Counted from the stretch's first letter, positions 7,883-17,169 are shown. The stretch: 64,000 nt of DNA from CAMCXE01 sp046347475 (GCA_046347475.1 JAXMGD010000003.1:620001-684000), one strand, 5' to 3'. Translations and numbers: made by a program. The notes: generated by a model from the letters alone, not told the origin.

Positions 7883-8815
7883 TTAGGCTACATGGTCCTT
7901 GTGGGTGTGCAGATTAATGACTTTTTTGTCAGGCTCTGTGGCGGGGATTTTTTTAATGTCTGGAGTTAATTCACTAGTGTTTTTTTTCGCTTCCGTTTTG
8001 GTTGGGGCGCTAGCGGCGCTTAAACCGTCTTCTACTTTGCGTTGTTTTTCGTAGAGGAAACGCAACACTTCTTGGCGCAAATGATTGTAGTGGGGGTCTT
8101 CGGCTAGGGCTAAACGATCCCGCGGGCGCGGTAAATCCACGTCAAGAATTTCACCCACGCGGGCGGCGGGGCCGTTGGTCATCATCACGATACGATCCGA
8201 CAGTAATACCGCTTCATCTACATCGTGGGTAATCATAATCACGGTATTTTTTAAATCCCGCTGAATGTCCATTAAGGAGTCTTGCATATGAGCGCGGGTA
8301 AGGGCATCCAGTGCGCCGAAGGGTTCATCCAATAATAAAACCTTAGGCTCCATAGCAAGTGCGCGCGCAATGCCTACGCGCTGTTTCATACCGCCGGAAA
8401 TTTCCCCTGGCCGTTTGTGCATGGCGTGATCCATGTGTACAAGTTTTAAATTGTGCTCAATCCAGTCTTTCATTTCGGCTTTGGATTTTTTGCCTTTAAA
8501 TATTTGTTTTACTGCCAACTCCACATTTTCATAGGCGGTAAGCCAGGGCAGTAAGGAATGATTTTGAAACACCACCGCGCGCTCAGGACCCGGCTCATTC
8601 ACTTCTTTGCCTTCGAGCATGGCACCGCCTGCAGTTGCCTTTAAAAGCCCTGCGACAATATTGAGCACGGTGGATTTGCCGCAGCCGGAGTGGCCGATTA
8701 AGGAGACAAATTCGCCCTGGCCGATTTTTAAATTGATATTGTCCAGCGCTTTAAATACACCCTTGGGGGTTTTAAATTCGATGCTGACTTGAGATAACTC
8801 TAAAATGGTTTTCAT
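7883..8815 (-). CDS. nrtD: Nitrate/sulfonate-type ABC transporter ATP-binding protein
   Basis: ATPase of a nitrate/nitrite/cyanate-class importer. Walker A GHSGCGKST lies near residue 42, the signature is SGGMKQR, Walker B is VLLLDEPFG, and the switch histidine is in ITHDVDEA. At 310 residues it is about 40-50 longer than the usual ~260; the extra C-terminal part is charged and Lys/Glu/Thr-rich with no recognised domain. The GGAGAG ribosome site 6 bases before the ATG supports the start. It follows nrtB by 26 bp. The alternative, a taurine/alkanesulfonate transporter, is less likely given the NrtA-type binding protein. Confidence 0.88.
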   Translation of the reverse strand: MKTILELSQVSIEFKTPKGVFKALDNINLKIGQGEFVSLIGHSGCGKSTVLNIVAGLLKATAGGAMLEGKEVNEPGPERAVVFQNHSLLPWLTAYENVELAVKQIFKGKKSKAEMKDWIEHNLKLVHMDHAMHKRPGEISGGMKQRVGIARALAMEPKVLLLDEPFGALDALTRAHMQDSLMDIQRDLKNTVIMITHDVDEAVLLSDRIVMMTNGPAARVGEILDVDLPRPRDRLALAEDPHYNHLRQEVLRFLYEKQRKVEDGLSAASAPTKTEAKKNTSELTPDIKKIPATEPDKKVINLHTHKDHVA

Positions 8816-8841
8816 ACAACTCTCCGAATCTTAAATGGGGT

Positions 8842-9816
8842 TTAGCGAAGGATCGCTTGTTTATCCCAAGAAAATACTTTTTGTAGCAGCAACATGCCGC
8901 GATCTAATAAATAACCGATCATGCCGATGGTGAGTACGGCCACCATAATGCGGCCTAGGGAGTCTGAACTGCCGTTTTGAAATTCATCCCACACAAATTT
9001 GCCCAAACCTGGATTTTGCGCCAGCATTTCAGCGGCGATTAATACCATCCAGGCGATTCCCAGCGATAAACGCAGGCCGGTAAAAATCATCGGTACCGCT
9101 GAGGGCAACACAATTGAGCGCACATGGCGCAGCCAGTTAAGCCGCAGCACGCGGCTGACATTGACTAAATCACTGCTGACTGAGGTGACGCCTACAGCAG
9201 TATTAATTAATGTTGGCCAGAGGCTGCATAGCATTACTGTCAGTGCAGAGGTGATAAATGATTTAGGCACGCCATCGGGGTTGCTGTATACGGCGCTCAC
9301 CACAATCGTTACCAGCGGCAGCCAAGCCAGGGGCGAAATTGGTTTGAATAATTGAATTAAGGGGTTAATAGACGCGTATAAATTCGCACTTAAGCCAATG
9401 GCAATGCCCAGAGGTATAGCGATAATAGATGCCAGTAAAAAGCCGGTAAATACAGTTTTTAAACTGGTAAATATCTGCTGAATAAAGGTGGGTTTGCCGC
9501 TGTATTTACGGTATTCAGCTACATAATTGGGGTCTTGTTCGCGGGCTTGAGCGATACGTTTTTCTTGCCGTTCATAAAAGGCAGCGGCGGCCGCTTGGTC
9601 CGCTTCGTATTCTTGGTATAGGCCTTTTACTTGGTTGATTACAATCCCTGGGCCGGGGAATTGCCCGAGGGAGGTTTGGATTTTGCTGGAACCAAATTCC
9701 CAGATTAATAAAAATACGGCCATACCGACTAGAGGTAGAGCGACGGTTTTGACACAGCTTTTAATAAAAGCGCTAATCATCAGGGGAGTTGGGGTGGATA
9801 GTGCACTGGCAGACAT
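8842..9816 (-). CDS. nrtB: Nitrate ABC transporter permease
   Basis: Integral membrane permease, 324 residues from the chosen ATG at 9816. That start has an AGAGGG site 7 bases upstream; the in-frame ATG at 9840 has none. A first membrane segment (TVALPLVGMAVFLLIWEF) is followed by a periplasmic-side insert rich in Ala/Gln/Glu. The BPD-type permease domain has about five more helices and the coupling loop near EMLAQNPGLGKFVWDEF. This insert is typical of NrtB rather than of SsuC/TauC. It lies between nrtA and nrtD. Confidence 0.88.
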   Translation of the reverse strand: MSASALSTPTPLMISAFIKSCVKTVALPLVGMAVFLLIWEFGSSKIQTSLGQFPGPGIVINQVKGLYQEYEADQAAAAAFYERQEKRIAQAREQDPNYVAEYRKYSGKPTFIQQIFTSLKTVFTGFLLASIIAIPLGIAIGLSANLYASINPLIQLFKPISPLAWLPLVTIVVSAVYSNPDGVPKSFITSALTVMLCSLWPTLINTAVGVTSVSSDLVNVSRVLRLNWLRHVRSIVLPSAVPMIFTGLRLSLGIAWMVLIAAEMLAQNPGLGKFVWDEFQNGSSDSLGRIMVAVLTIGMIGYLLDRGMLLLQKVFSWDKQAILR

Positions 9817-9904
9817 AAGCTGGCCCTCTGGGTGTGACATAAATCAGGCTGTATGGAAATTAAAAAGCGGTCGCTCCCTGTACCGCGAGGGTTGCAAAAA
9901 CGCG

Positions 9905-11287
9905 CTAGGCTTTTTGGTTGCCTTTTAAGCCTAGGGGTAATTTTTCAAGGTATTCATTGGGTTTGTTGCCATCGTATTCGATGCCGTCCAGCGGGCTTTT
10001 AACGGGCGGTTTCATAAACGTGGCTTTATCCAAATCGGGGAAATCCGCAGCTTTCATTTTGCCTTCGGCGATTAATTCTTTGGCGGCGGCAACGTAAATG
10101 TCAGGGCGCAGGGCTTTTTTCGCCATTTCCATGTACCAGCTATCGGTTTTTTGTTCATTGATATGGCCCCAGCGGCGCATTTGGGTGGCCCACCAGATGG
10201 CATCTGAGTAGTAGGGCATACCGTAATAATCGCGGAAGAATTTATTAAAATCGGGGATAGGGCGTTTATCGCCTTTTTCAAATTCAAAGGTGCCGGTCAT
10301 GCTATTGGCAATTACTTTTTCATCCGCGCCTACATAAGCAGGGCGAGAAATAATTTTTACGGCTTCGGGGCGGTTGGCATTATTGTTTGCATCGAGCCAC
10401 GCAGAGGCGCGAATCAGAGCTTTTACCGTGCGAATTGTGGTGTTGGGATTTTTCTCAGCAAAGGCCTTGGTGATGCCAAATACCTTGTCTGAACCATTGG
10501 GCCAAAGGTTCTCGCTGGTGACTACCGGTACACCTAAGCCTTTTGTTACGGCTTGTTGGTTCCAGGGTTCACCTACGCAGTAACCTGCAGTAGTGCCTGC
10601 TTCCATGGTGGGTACCATTTGAGGTGGCGGCACTACGGATAACATGGCTTGAGCATTGGTTGTACCGCTGGCATCTGTTGCAGTGTAAATGCCAGGATTT
10701 ACGCCACCTGCGGCCAACCAATAGCGCAGATGATAATTGTGCGTGCCGACAGGAAATGTCATGCCCAAATTAAGTGGTTTGCCGGATTTTTTGTATGCCT
10801 CCAACACGGGTTTTAATGCTTCAGCGCTGATGGGATGTTTGGGTTTGCCACCTTCCATGGGCACGGTTTTTTTCATTTCTTCCCACACAGCATTGGAAAC
10901 AGTAATACCTGCGCCGTTATAGGAAAGTGTAAAGGGGGAAATTATCTCAGCCTTGTTAAGGGCGCCTGTGGCTGAGCCTATGGGCATGGGGGCTAGCATA
11001 TGGGCACCGTCTAATTCGCCGGATACCACGCGGTCGAATAATACCTTCCAGTTGGCCTGTGGCTCTAAGGTGACAAACAAGCCTTCGTCTTCAAAGTAGC
11101 CTTTTTCATAGGCAATGGCTAAGGGAACCATGTCGGTTAATTTAATAAAGCCGAATTTTAATTCCCACTTTTCAGGTTTGCCGACGGCGGCAGTTGCGTG
11201 TGACACATTGCCTGCCAAAGCCAGTGCGGCAATTGAAAGCGCTAATTTTTTTAAAAAAGGACGGCGGGGCGACGTGCTGAACTTCAT
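9905..11287 (-). CDS. nrtA: Nitrate ABC transporter substrate-binding protein (Tat-exported)
   Basis: Periplasmic receptor of the NrtA/CmpA class, 460 residues from the ATG at 11287, which has GAGG 7 bases upstream; an upstream in-frame start lacks a ribosome site. The leader SPRRPFLKK plus a hydrophobic stretch ending SHA-TA is a twin-arginine signal, as in other NrtA proteins. Family motifs such as GFIKLTDMVPLAIAYEKGYF and GYCVGEPWNQQ are clear. It is the first gene of the operon nrtA-nrtB-nrtD-porin and would bind nitrate or nitrite for assimilation. The matching assimilatory reductases are not in this window. Confidence 0.92.
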   Translation of the reverse strand: MKFSTSPRRPFLKKLALSIAALALAGNVSHATAAVGKPEKWELKFGFIKLTDMVPLAIAYEKGYFEDEGLFVTLEPQANWKVLFDRVVSGELDGAHMLAPMPIGSATGALNKAEIISPFTLSYNGAGITVSNAVWEEMKKTVPMEGGKPKHPISAEALKPVLEAYKKSGKPLNLGMTFPVGTHNYHLRYWLAAGGVNPGIYTATDASGTTNAQAMLSVVPPPQMVPTMEAGTTAGYCVGEPWNQQAVTKGLGVPVVTSENLWPNGSDKVFGITKAFAEKNPNTTIRTVKALIRASAWLDANNNANRPEAVKIISRPAYVGADEKVIANSMTGTFEFEKGDKRPIPDFNKFFRDYYGMPYYSDAIWWATQMRRWGHINEQKTDSWYMEMAKKALRPDIYVAAAKELIAEGKMKAADFPDLDKATFMKPPVKSPLDGIEYDGNKPNEYLEKLPLGLKGNQKA

Positions 11288-11315
11288 GGTAAATCCTCGT
11301 GGCGACAATTAATTG

Positions 11316-11341
11316 CGGGTGTGCCCAATAGGGCGTACCCG
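11316..11341 (-). promoter_or_regulatory. Leader hairpin upstream of nrtA
   Basis: In the transcribed strand this reads CGGGT-AC-GCCC-TATT-GGGC-AC-ACCCG: two stems separated by a symmetric AC/AC internal loop. It sits just before the nrtA ribosome site (about 11294-11300). It could modulate translation or be part of an antitermination leader; no T-run follows it, so it is not a simple terminator. Confidence 0.5.
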
Positions 11342-11389
11342 AGCGAATCCAGGTATTAGCCGGAATAAATTCGATGACGGGAAAGCTAA

Positions 11390-11405
11390 TTCAATTGAGG
11401 TGCCA
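11390..11405 (-). promoter_or_regulatory. Probable sigma-54 promoter of the nrt operon
   Basis: On the minus strand the sequence TGGCAC-CTCAA-TTGAA matches the -24/-12 consensus TGGCAC-N5-TTGCW with exact spacing; the only departure is A for C in the -12 GC. It lies about 100 bases before the nrtA start, leaving a leader of roughly 90 bases. Sigma-54 control by NtrC is usual for nitrate assimilation genes, so context agrees. An imperfect inverted repeat (11404-11432) overlaps the -24 side. A half-site GGTGCA at about 11491 could belong to an activator site. Confidence 0.6.
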
Positions 11406-11432
11406 CTGAATATTTTCTCTTTAATATCAGTG

Positions 11433-11843
11433 AGCTGGAATTTTTTTGTGGTGTACAGTGCGCGCCTTGGAGCGGTTGGCGGTCAGTCTTGGGTGCACGT
11501 AAAAAAATATTTGTTCGTTTTGAGGGCGATGCGGCGGGTGTGAATTATTTTTTAACGCATCCAATTGTTATTCGATGCCATATTTGATTTTTTTTGGTGC
11601 ATGAATTGGGTGGGTTTTTACTATGGCTGGGCACAATTTTTAATGCGCAGCGGTTTTTTTCGATGCGCTGATAAAATACTCGCCCTATTAATGAGCGACG
11701 CCGATTGTGCCGCGGCTTAAAAGCCGCCGTTGAGCATTGCGCAGCAGGGTTAAGCGTGGTGATGCACTGCGGGTTTTGAGAGAGGGACTCTAGCCGCGCG
11801 GAGGCGCTGATGGCCGCGCGGGCGTGGCGCCGGCCTAGGCCGC
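11433..11843. other. Intergenic region upstream of the nrt operon
   Basis: About 410 bp without a recognisable gene. The part nearer the nrt promoter (11500-11690) is AT-rich with T-runs and would be the place for activator binding. No repeat family member was recognised. Confidence 0.4.
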
Positions 11844-12572
11844 CTAGCGAGCCGGATAGGGGCCCGCCAGCAGACGCTCTTGGGCGCGGGCTAAGTCTTT
11901 GGCTTGGCGGTACACCCCGCCTGCCGTTAGGCCCCAGGTTTTGCTAATGGGCAGGCCCGCAGCATTGAGGGCGTCCCCCGCCCAGGTGTTGCAGTTGGAG
12001 AACATGCTGTAGCGGCCTTGGGCGACAAAAAAGAAGCCGGTGTTGGGCTCCTCATTTTTGATGCTGCGCGGTGCGCCGGTGGCATCGAGGGCTACTGAGT
12101 TGTCCATGTATTGCAGCAGGCTTTTTAACTGGTTGTCGTTCACCAGCAATTTTACGTAGCGATCCTTCGGCATGCTGGCAAAGGGGTCTTGCAGGTAATC
12201 GAGTACTTGCAGGGCGGGGCCGTCGGAAAACGCCAGGGCTTTAGCGCCGGAGCGCAGGCTGGTGTCGCGGCCGGTGAAGTAGTTGATATCCCCATAACCA
12301 AAGCCCAGGTAGGCGCGCTTAGCTGTTAAATAACGAAAGCGCTCGCTGTGTTTGGCCACCAGGGGGGCGGGGATAATAATGCTGCTGTGCCAGCTTTCGT
12401 ACTCATAATAAACCGCATGGCGCCATTGCTGGGCGGCTTGGTTGTCCCATTGGGGCAGGGTGACACAGCCGCTTAAACTCGCGACGAAACAGGTCAGGAG
12501 CGCTAAATACCGGTGTGTTAGAGGGGCGATGAAACGCAATATGAAGCTGGGCATAGGCGAAAAAGGCGCCAT
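11844..12572 (-). CDS. DUF2459 family lipoprotein
   Basis: A conserved protein of unknown function. From the ATG at 12572 it has 242 residues with a hydrophobic leader ending in the lipobox LSGC, so it is probably membrane-anchored and periplasmic. Recognisable family stretches are YEYESWHSSIIIP, GYGDINYFTG and FSNCNTWAGDALNAAGLP; the Cys-Asn-Thr-Trp region and the conserved His in ESWHSSI could be a catalytic pair, which is speculation. No start has a convincing ribosome site: GTG 12596 and ATG 12554 are alternatives. I recall that this family is often found near urease genes, and urease lies about 11 kb away. Its transcription appears independent of the neighbours. Confidence 0.75.
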   Translation of the reverse strand: MAPFSPMPSFILRFIAPLTHRYLALLTCFVASLSGCVTLPQWDNQAAQQWRHAVYYEYESWHSSIIIPAPLVAKHSERFRYLTAKRAYLGFGYGDINYFTGRDTSLRSGAKALAFSDGPALQVLDYLQDPFASMPKDRYVKLLVNDNQLKSLLQYMDNSVALDATGAPRSIKNEEPNTGFFFVAQGRYSMFSNCNTWAGDALNAAGLPISKTWGLTAGGVYRQAKDLARAQERLLAGPYPAR

Positions 12573-12795
12573 TATAGCCAGGCTGGGGCAGGGCACAAAC
12601 TGGAGGGCTCGCAGGGTGGGGCAACCCCATTGCCATTGCTACCGGTCAGCCTTAGGGGCCAATGCTGCCAGCTTCTTTATAAGAGCATTTCGCCCCATCT
12701 AGCAACGCCTGTAGGGGCATCCCTGTGGTTGCCCTTAGCTGGACGGTCAGATGAGGCGCATGAGCGAGTTTATCGGCTGCATTGGCTGCGGATGA

Positions 12796-14436
12796 TCAAC
12801 TCCCGGCGATTGCGCCATTGACCAGGCTCTGGGCCTCGCCAATCAACTGGTTAAGGTGCTCCGGGCTGACAAAACTCTCGGCGTAAATTTTGTAAATATC
12901 CTCCGTGCCCGAGGGGCGAGCGGCGAACCAGCCCTGAGTGGATTCAACCTTAATGCCGCCAATGGCCGCTTGGTTGCCGGGCGCTTTACTGAGCACCTGG
13001 GTGATGGGGCTGCCGGCTAATTCGCTGGAGCTAATGCGCTCGGGGCTCAGGGCGGCGAGGGCTTTTTTCTGCGCGCTGCTGGCGGGCGCATCTATGCGGG
13101 TTTCATAGCTGCGGCCAAACTCCGCGCACAAGTGTTCATAACGCTGGCCGGGGTTCTGGCCATTGGCCGCCGTCATTTCCGCCGCCAACAGGCAGGGGAT
13201 CAGGCCGTCTTTGTCGGTGGACCACACGCTGCCGTCGCGGCACAGGAAGGAGGCGCCCGCGCTTTCTTCGCCGCCAAAACCTAAGCTGCCGTCAAACAGA
13301 CCGGGCGCAAACCATTTAAAACCCACGGGTACTTCAAGGAGTGGGCGGCCTAAACGGCGGGCGACCTTATCGATCATGGCGCTGCTCACCAGGGTTTTGC
13401 CCACCGCCACCTGCGTGTGCCAAGCGCGGGATTGAAAGAGGTAATCCACCATCACCGCTAAATAATGATTGGGCGGCAGCAGGCCGTGGCTGGCGGTGGC
13501 TATGCCGTGGCGGTCGTGGTCGGCATCGCAGGCGCAGACTATATCGTAGGCGGCCGCCTGCTTGAGTAGGGGCCGCATGGTGTATTGGGAGGAGGGGTCC
13601 ATGCGGATTTTGCCGTCCCAGTCAGCGCTCATAAAGGCAAACTGCGGGTCCACAATTGGGTTGACGACGCTCAGCTTGAGTTTATGGCGCTCGGCAATGG
13701 CGTACCAAAAATTCAGGCCCGCACCGCCCAGTGGGTCTACGCCTAGGCTGACACCCGATGCCGCTATGGCGGCTAGGTCGATGATGCGGGGTAAATGGCT
13801 GACGTACTGCTCAATGTAATCGTGTTCAACTACCAAAGCGGAGGCGCTCACTTGGGCGGGGCTCAGGCGTTTTACCTCGCGTAGGCCGGCGGCCAATAAT
13901 TGGTTGGCGCGATTTTGAATCCAGTTAGTGATGTCGCTATCGGCCGGGCCGCCATTGGGGGGGTTGTATTTAAAGCCGCCATTATCCGGCGGATTATGGG
14001 AGGGGGTGATGACTATGCCGTCGGCAAGGCCTGAGCTTCTGCCCTGGTTGTAACTGAGAATGGCGTGGGAGACCGCTGGAGTGGGGGTATAGTCATTGCG
14101 GGCAGCCACCATCACGGTTACGCCGTTGGCCACTAGCACTTCAAGGGCGCTGTGTTGGGCCGGTTCGGAGAGGGCGTGGGTGTCGCGGCCGACAAAAATG
14201 GGCCCGCGAATATCGGCCTGGCTGCGGTAGTCGCAGATGGCTTGGGTAATAGCCAGTACGTGGTATTCATTAAAGCTGGTGTTAAACGAACTGCCGCGAT
14301 GGCCGGAGGTGCCGAAGCTCACGCGCTGCTCGGCCAGTTCGCTGTTCGGCACCTGGTTAACATAGGCGTCGAGCAAGCGCGCAACATTTACTAACTGCTC
14401 TTTGGGCAGGGGCTGCCCGGCAAGTGGATTGGTCAT
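12796..14436 (-). CDS. pgm: Phosphoglucomutase (alpha-D-glucose phosphate-specific)
   Basis: Interconverts glucose-1-phosphate and glucose-6-phosphate, linking glycogen, trehalose and cell-surface sugar synthesis to glycolysis. At 546 residues it has the length of E. coli Pgm. Landmarks in order: substrate loop FGTSGHRGSS near residue 42, phosphoserine loop TPSHNPPDNGG near 145, Mg-binding DADHDRHG near 305, sugar-binding GGEESAGAS near 390, and the phosphate-binding RPSGTEDIYKIYAES near the C-terminus. It is transcribed divergently from a GntR-type regulator, with a palindromic operator candidate between them (14524-14538). Confidence 0.96.
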   Translation of the reverse strand: MTNPLAGQPLPKEQLVNVARLLDAYVNQVPNSELAEQRVSFGTSGHRGSSFNTSFNEYHVLAITQAICDYRSQADIRGPIFVGRDTHALSEPAQHSALEVLVANGVTVMVAARNDYTPTPAVSHAILSYNQGRSSGLADGIVITPSHNPPDNGGFKYNPPNGGPADSDITNWIQNRANQLLAAGLREVKRLSPAQVSASALVVEHDYIEQYVSHLPRIIDLAAIAASGVSLGVDPLGGAGLNFWYAIAERHKLKLSVVNPIVDPQFAFMSADWDGKIRMDPSSQYTMRPLLKQAAAYDIVCACDADHDRHGIATASHGLLPPNHYLAVMVDYLFQSRAWHTQVAVGKTLVSSAMIDKVARRLGRPLLEVPVGFKWFAPGLFDGSLGFGGEESAGASFLCRDGSVWSTDKDGLIPCLLAAEMTAANGQNPGQRYEHLCAEFGRSYETRIDAPASSAQKKALAALSPERISSSELAGSPITQVLSKAPGNQAAIGGIKVESTQGWFAARPSGTEDIYKIYAESFVSPEHLNQLIGEAQSLVNGAIAGS

Positions 14437-14523
14437 ACTGGCTACCCATTATTGTGAGGCGAGCCCAATGGTACAAAGGGCGCGGGTAAGTCACAACCGC
14501 GTTTTGCAAAGCCACCCACTGTA

Positions 14524-14538
14524 AATTGTCGAACAATT
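14524..14538. promoter_or_regulatory. Candidate operator of the FadR-type regulator
   Basis: A perfect 15-bp palindrome AATTGT-CGA-ACAATT in the pgm/regulator intergenic space. Its core TTGTCGAACAA fits the TNGTNNNACNA pattern typical of FadR-subfamily GntR regulators. It lies 77 bases before the regulator's TTG start and 88 bases before pgm, so it could control one or both genes. Confidence 0.6.
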
Positions 14539-14614
14539 GATTAGAATCCCGAACCCGACCGCCACCGCTGTAACCGGTGCGCACGCGATGATTTAGAAAT
14601 AGGAAAGGTGTCCC

Positions 14615-15349
14615 TTGAACGCTCCCGAAGTAGCAGGCAATTTAGTCCAGCAGGTCACTCAGTCGATTGGCCGCGCCATAGTGCAGGGCACCTTTGCCAA
14701 AGCCAACACCATGATCACTGAGGCAGAGTTGTCCGAGCGCTTTAAAATAAGCCGCACGGTCATTCGCGAGGCGGTCAAAATGCTCGCCGCCAAGGGTCTT
14801 TTGACCTCTCGGCAGCGGCGCGGGATTCGCGTTGAACCCAGCTCCCAGTGGAATATGTTCGATGAAGACGTTTTACACTGGACCCTAAGCGGCGCGCCCT
14901 CCCTGCATTTGTTGCGGGAATTTGCTCAGTTGCGCCTGGCCATTGAGCCTGAGGCGGCGGCTTTAGCAAGCCAATGCCAAGACAAACGCAAAATTAATGA
15001 TATTCGCCTCGCCGCCGAAGCCCTATTAAGTGTGGAGCAGCAGGGCTTGAGCGAATACGACGCCGACCTGCATTTTCACACCATGATTTTTGCCGCGACG
15101 GACAACCGTTTTTTTGTGCAATTTCGCAGTTTTATTCAAGCGGCATTGCGGGTGAGCATTCAGTGTAATTTTGGCATTCAAGGCAACAAAAAAGCCGTGG
15201 CCGACCCCCATATGCAGGTGTATTTAGCTATTGAAGCGGGCAATGCAGAAATCTCCCGCCGCCTGATGCGCGAGATGTTGGTGGAAAATTTACGCCTCAT
15301 CGATTTGGCCATTGCCCAGCACAATACCCTGGCGGCGGCCGGGGGCTGA
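14615..15349 (+). CDS. GntR-family transcriptional regulator, FadR/FCD subfamily
   Basis: A 244-residue repressor-type protein with an N-terminal winged helix (helix-turn-helix around TEAELSERFKISRTVIREAVKMLAAKGL, residues ~32-60) and a C-terminal FCD ligand domain. The FCD domain includes the metal-site pattern D-x3-H in DADLHFH and later histidines. The start is a TTG at 14615, chosen because AGGAAAGG (14601-14608) is an excellent ribosome site 6 bases upstream. Such regulators usually sense sugar acids or other carboxylates. No catabolic genes adjoin it; the divergent neighbour is pgm, with a fitting operator between. The effector is unknown. Confidence 0.88.
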   Translation: MNAPEVAGNLVQQVTQSIGRAIVQGTFAKANTMITEAELSERFKISRTVIREAVKMLAAKGLLTSRQRRGIRVEPSSQWNMFDEDVLHWTLSGAPSLHLLREFAQLRLAIEPEAAALASQCQDKRKINDIRLAAEALLSVEQQGLSEYDADLHFHTMIFAATDNRFFVQFRSFIQAALRVSIQCNFGIQGNKKAVADPHMQVYLAIEAGNAEISRRLMREMLVENLRLIDLAIAQHNTLAAAGG

Positions 15350-15470
15350 GCCTGTGTGGGCCATAATCGGGTCGGGTGAAGTGCGTCGTGTATTCATTAA
15401 TAAGAAACGAATAACTGGCGAGCCTGTTGAATACGCCTCGATACATTCAGGGCGAGCGCCCTCAATGCAA

Positions 15471-15506
15471 TTATTAACCCGACACTAAATGTCGCCGGGT
15501 TAATAA
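15471..15506. repeat. Palindromic repeat, second copy of the 4687-4721 sequence
   Basis: Differs from 4687-4721 only in the loop: arms TTATTAACCCG and CGGGTTAATAA, with GACAC and GTCGC inside. Here it stands alone, without the left half and the 23-bp hairpin present in the 4547-4721 element. A further hairpin with GGGTGCCC/GGGCACCC arms lies at 15603-15623. The rest of the 15350-15863 gap shows no gene. Confidence 0.7.
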
Positions 15507-15863
15507 CTTAAGGATTTCATCTGGTTTTTTTAGAAAATATTGCCCTCTGCCAGACCTCAATCTAATTAACTTAAGAATTCTCTGAATAGACATCTCCCGT
15601 AGGGGTGCCCCTGGTGGGCACCCAAGGCTGGCCTTCAACACATGTTAAAAACCGCGCATATTTAAGCGCCCACAATATCCCCCTTAAGGATTCGCAAGGT
15701 GCGTCGGTTTTGGCAAGCGAGGGCGATCTATTTGGGCGTGAACTGTCTATTCAAGCGCCGAGTTAATCGTGAGCGTGTGGCGCCAGCACAGTCCAGCCTG
15801 ACCGTGTTAAATTAGCGCCCCAAAGTGCCGCTGCTAAGCGGCGCGGCCAACCTTGGAGCTCTT

Positions 15864-17054
15864 ATGGCCTTTATTCTGTGCGCCTCAACAGAGGAATTAA
15901 TCGCCAACCACCCCTGGGAAGGGGTAAGTGTTGACCGTGCGTATTTTTACGATCTCCTCGTGCAAATTACGCTTTTGGGCCATGTGGTGGTATTGGTGGC
16001 CGAGGATGTTTTTCGCCACCCGGTGTTGCGGGCGGAATTAGTGGACACCAATAAAAGCCTCGCGCGATTATTACTGGCCGAGGGGCACATTAAAATCCTC
16101 GGTGAACTCAAAGAGCCGCCCGCCGTGTACCACATACACGCTAAAAAAATTTCCTCCATTGTAAATTTGGTGCGCAGCAGCCAGGCCGAAATACCCTCTC
16201 CCTCCAGCGAGAGCATCGAACAGACTTTTTTACAGCTGCTGGAACAATTGCCCAAGCAAAATAGCGCCGAGCAGGGCTTTTATTTAGGGGATATTCCCGA
16301 GCGCGAATACAATTTAATTATTAACGGTTTTTTTAAACGTGTGGCAAACGGCGCCCGCCCCAACCGCGAATTAATGTTGCAGCTATTAAATACCCTGTAC
16401 GGCCAAACCCAAGGCCCATGGCAAAGCACGGGCAAACGCAAATTAATGCAATTATTAGCGGATTTAAGCAGCTGTGCCCTTGGGCGCGCCTTGCAATTAA
16501 GCCTTAAGCAAAGCGTGGGCATTGAAGGGCAATTCTCGCCGCTGATCGGTGCGGCCAGCGCAAGCATAGCCCTGCACATGGCGCCGCTGGATGGCCCGGT
16601 CTCCTTAATTAAATTGCCTTGGCCCAACAGTTTATTGCAGCCGAAAACCTGGCAAAAAGCCCTCGCCAATGACGAATTTAGCCGCGCGCGCCAGCAGTTT
16701 ATCAGCGCCTGGCAGGCGAGTTTACAGCCGCCCATTACCCGCACGCAGGTGGATGGATTAATTCACAGCGCCGAGCAGTATCAGCAGTTATTGCAGTGGT
16801 TTTTTGCCAAAAACGCCGATAAAGACATGCTCGCCAACCCAGCCAATTTAGTCTTGAGCTTTGAGCCTACATCATTTGCAGGCTCGCCGGTCATTGGCGA
16901 GTTGTATTGGCAGCAGGCCTTTAATGGCTTTCGCCGCGTGGTGGCGCTGTGGAATTTTAATGGCCGCCAAACCGGCGCGGTGGATACGCGCACACTGCCG
17001 TCTTATCAATTAATTTATAACAAGAAAAAACTCGCCGCCATTGCGCTTAATTAA
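15864..17054 (+). CDS. Conserved-looking protein of unknown function
   Basis: A 396-residue soluble protein with no signal peptide or membrane segment and no family I recognise. The ATG at 15864 is preferred over a GTG at 15825 because GGAG lies 6 bases before it. It begins MAFILCASTEELIANHPW. The protein is rich in Leu, Gln, Ala and Ser with predicted helices, and its third-position composition matches the neighbours, so it is probably a real resident gene. It is not close enough to other genes to suggest an operon; the convergent DUF3530 gene ends 116 bp downstream. Confidence 0.7.
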   Translation: MAFILCASTEELIANHPWEGVSVDRAYFYDLLVQITLLGHVVVLVAEDVFRHPVLRAELVDTNKSLARLLLAEGHIKILGELKEPPAVYHIHAKKISSIVNLVRSSQAEIPSPSSESIEQTFLQLLEQLPKQNSAEQGFYLGDIPEREYNLIINGFFKRVANGARPNRELMLQLLNTLYGQTQGPWQSTGKRKLMQLLADLSSCALGRALQLSLKQSVGIEGQFSPLIGAASASIALHMAPLDGPVSLIKLPWPNSLLQPKTWQKALANDEFSRARQQFISAWQASLQPPITRTQVDGLIHSAEQYQQLLQWFFAKNADKDMLANPANLVLSFEPTSFAGSPVIGELYWQQAFNGFRRVVALWNFNGRQTGAVDTRTLPSYQLIYNKKKLAAIALN

Positions 17055-17169
17055 TAGAGTGTTTTTGTTTCGCCGGGTACATAAACACACCTGTTCGGCA
17101 GAATTATTCAATTAAAGGGGTAAAGTGCAGGCATACAAGAATCTGCGGGGTTTTTATTGCCCCGCTAGG

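Noticed and set aside
11316..11432. Two hairpins before nrtA considered as a classical ANTAR/NasT two-hexaloop leader
   Set aside because: The loops are 4 and about 8 bases and lack the expected six-base loop pattern, so only a generic structured leader is claimed.
17144..17164. GCGGGG/CCCCGC hairpin between convergent genes considered as a terminator
   Set aside because: Only 6 bp of stem and no T-tract after it on either strand.
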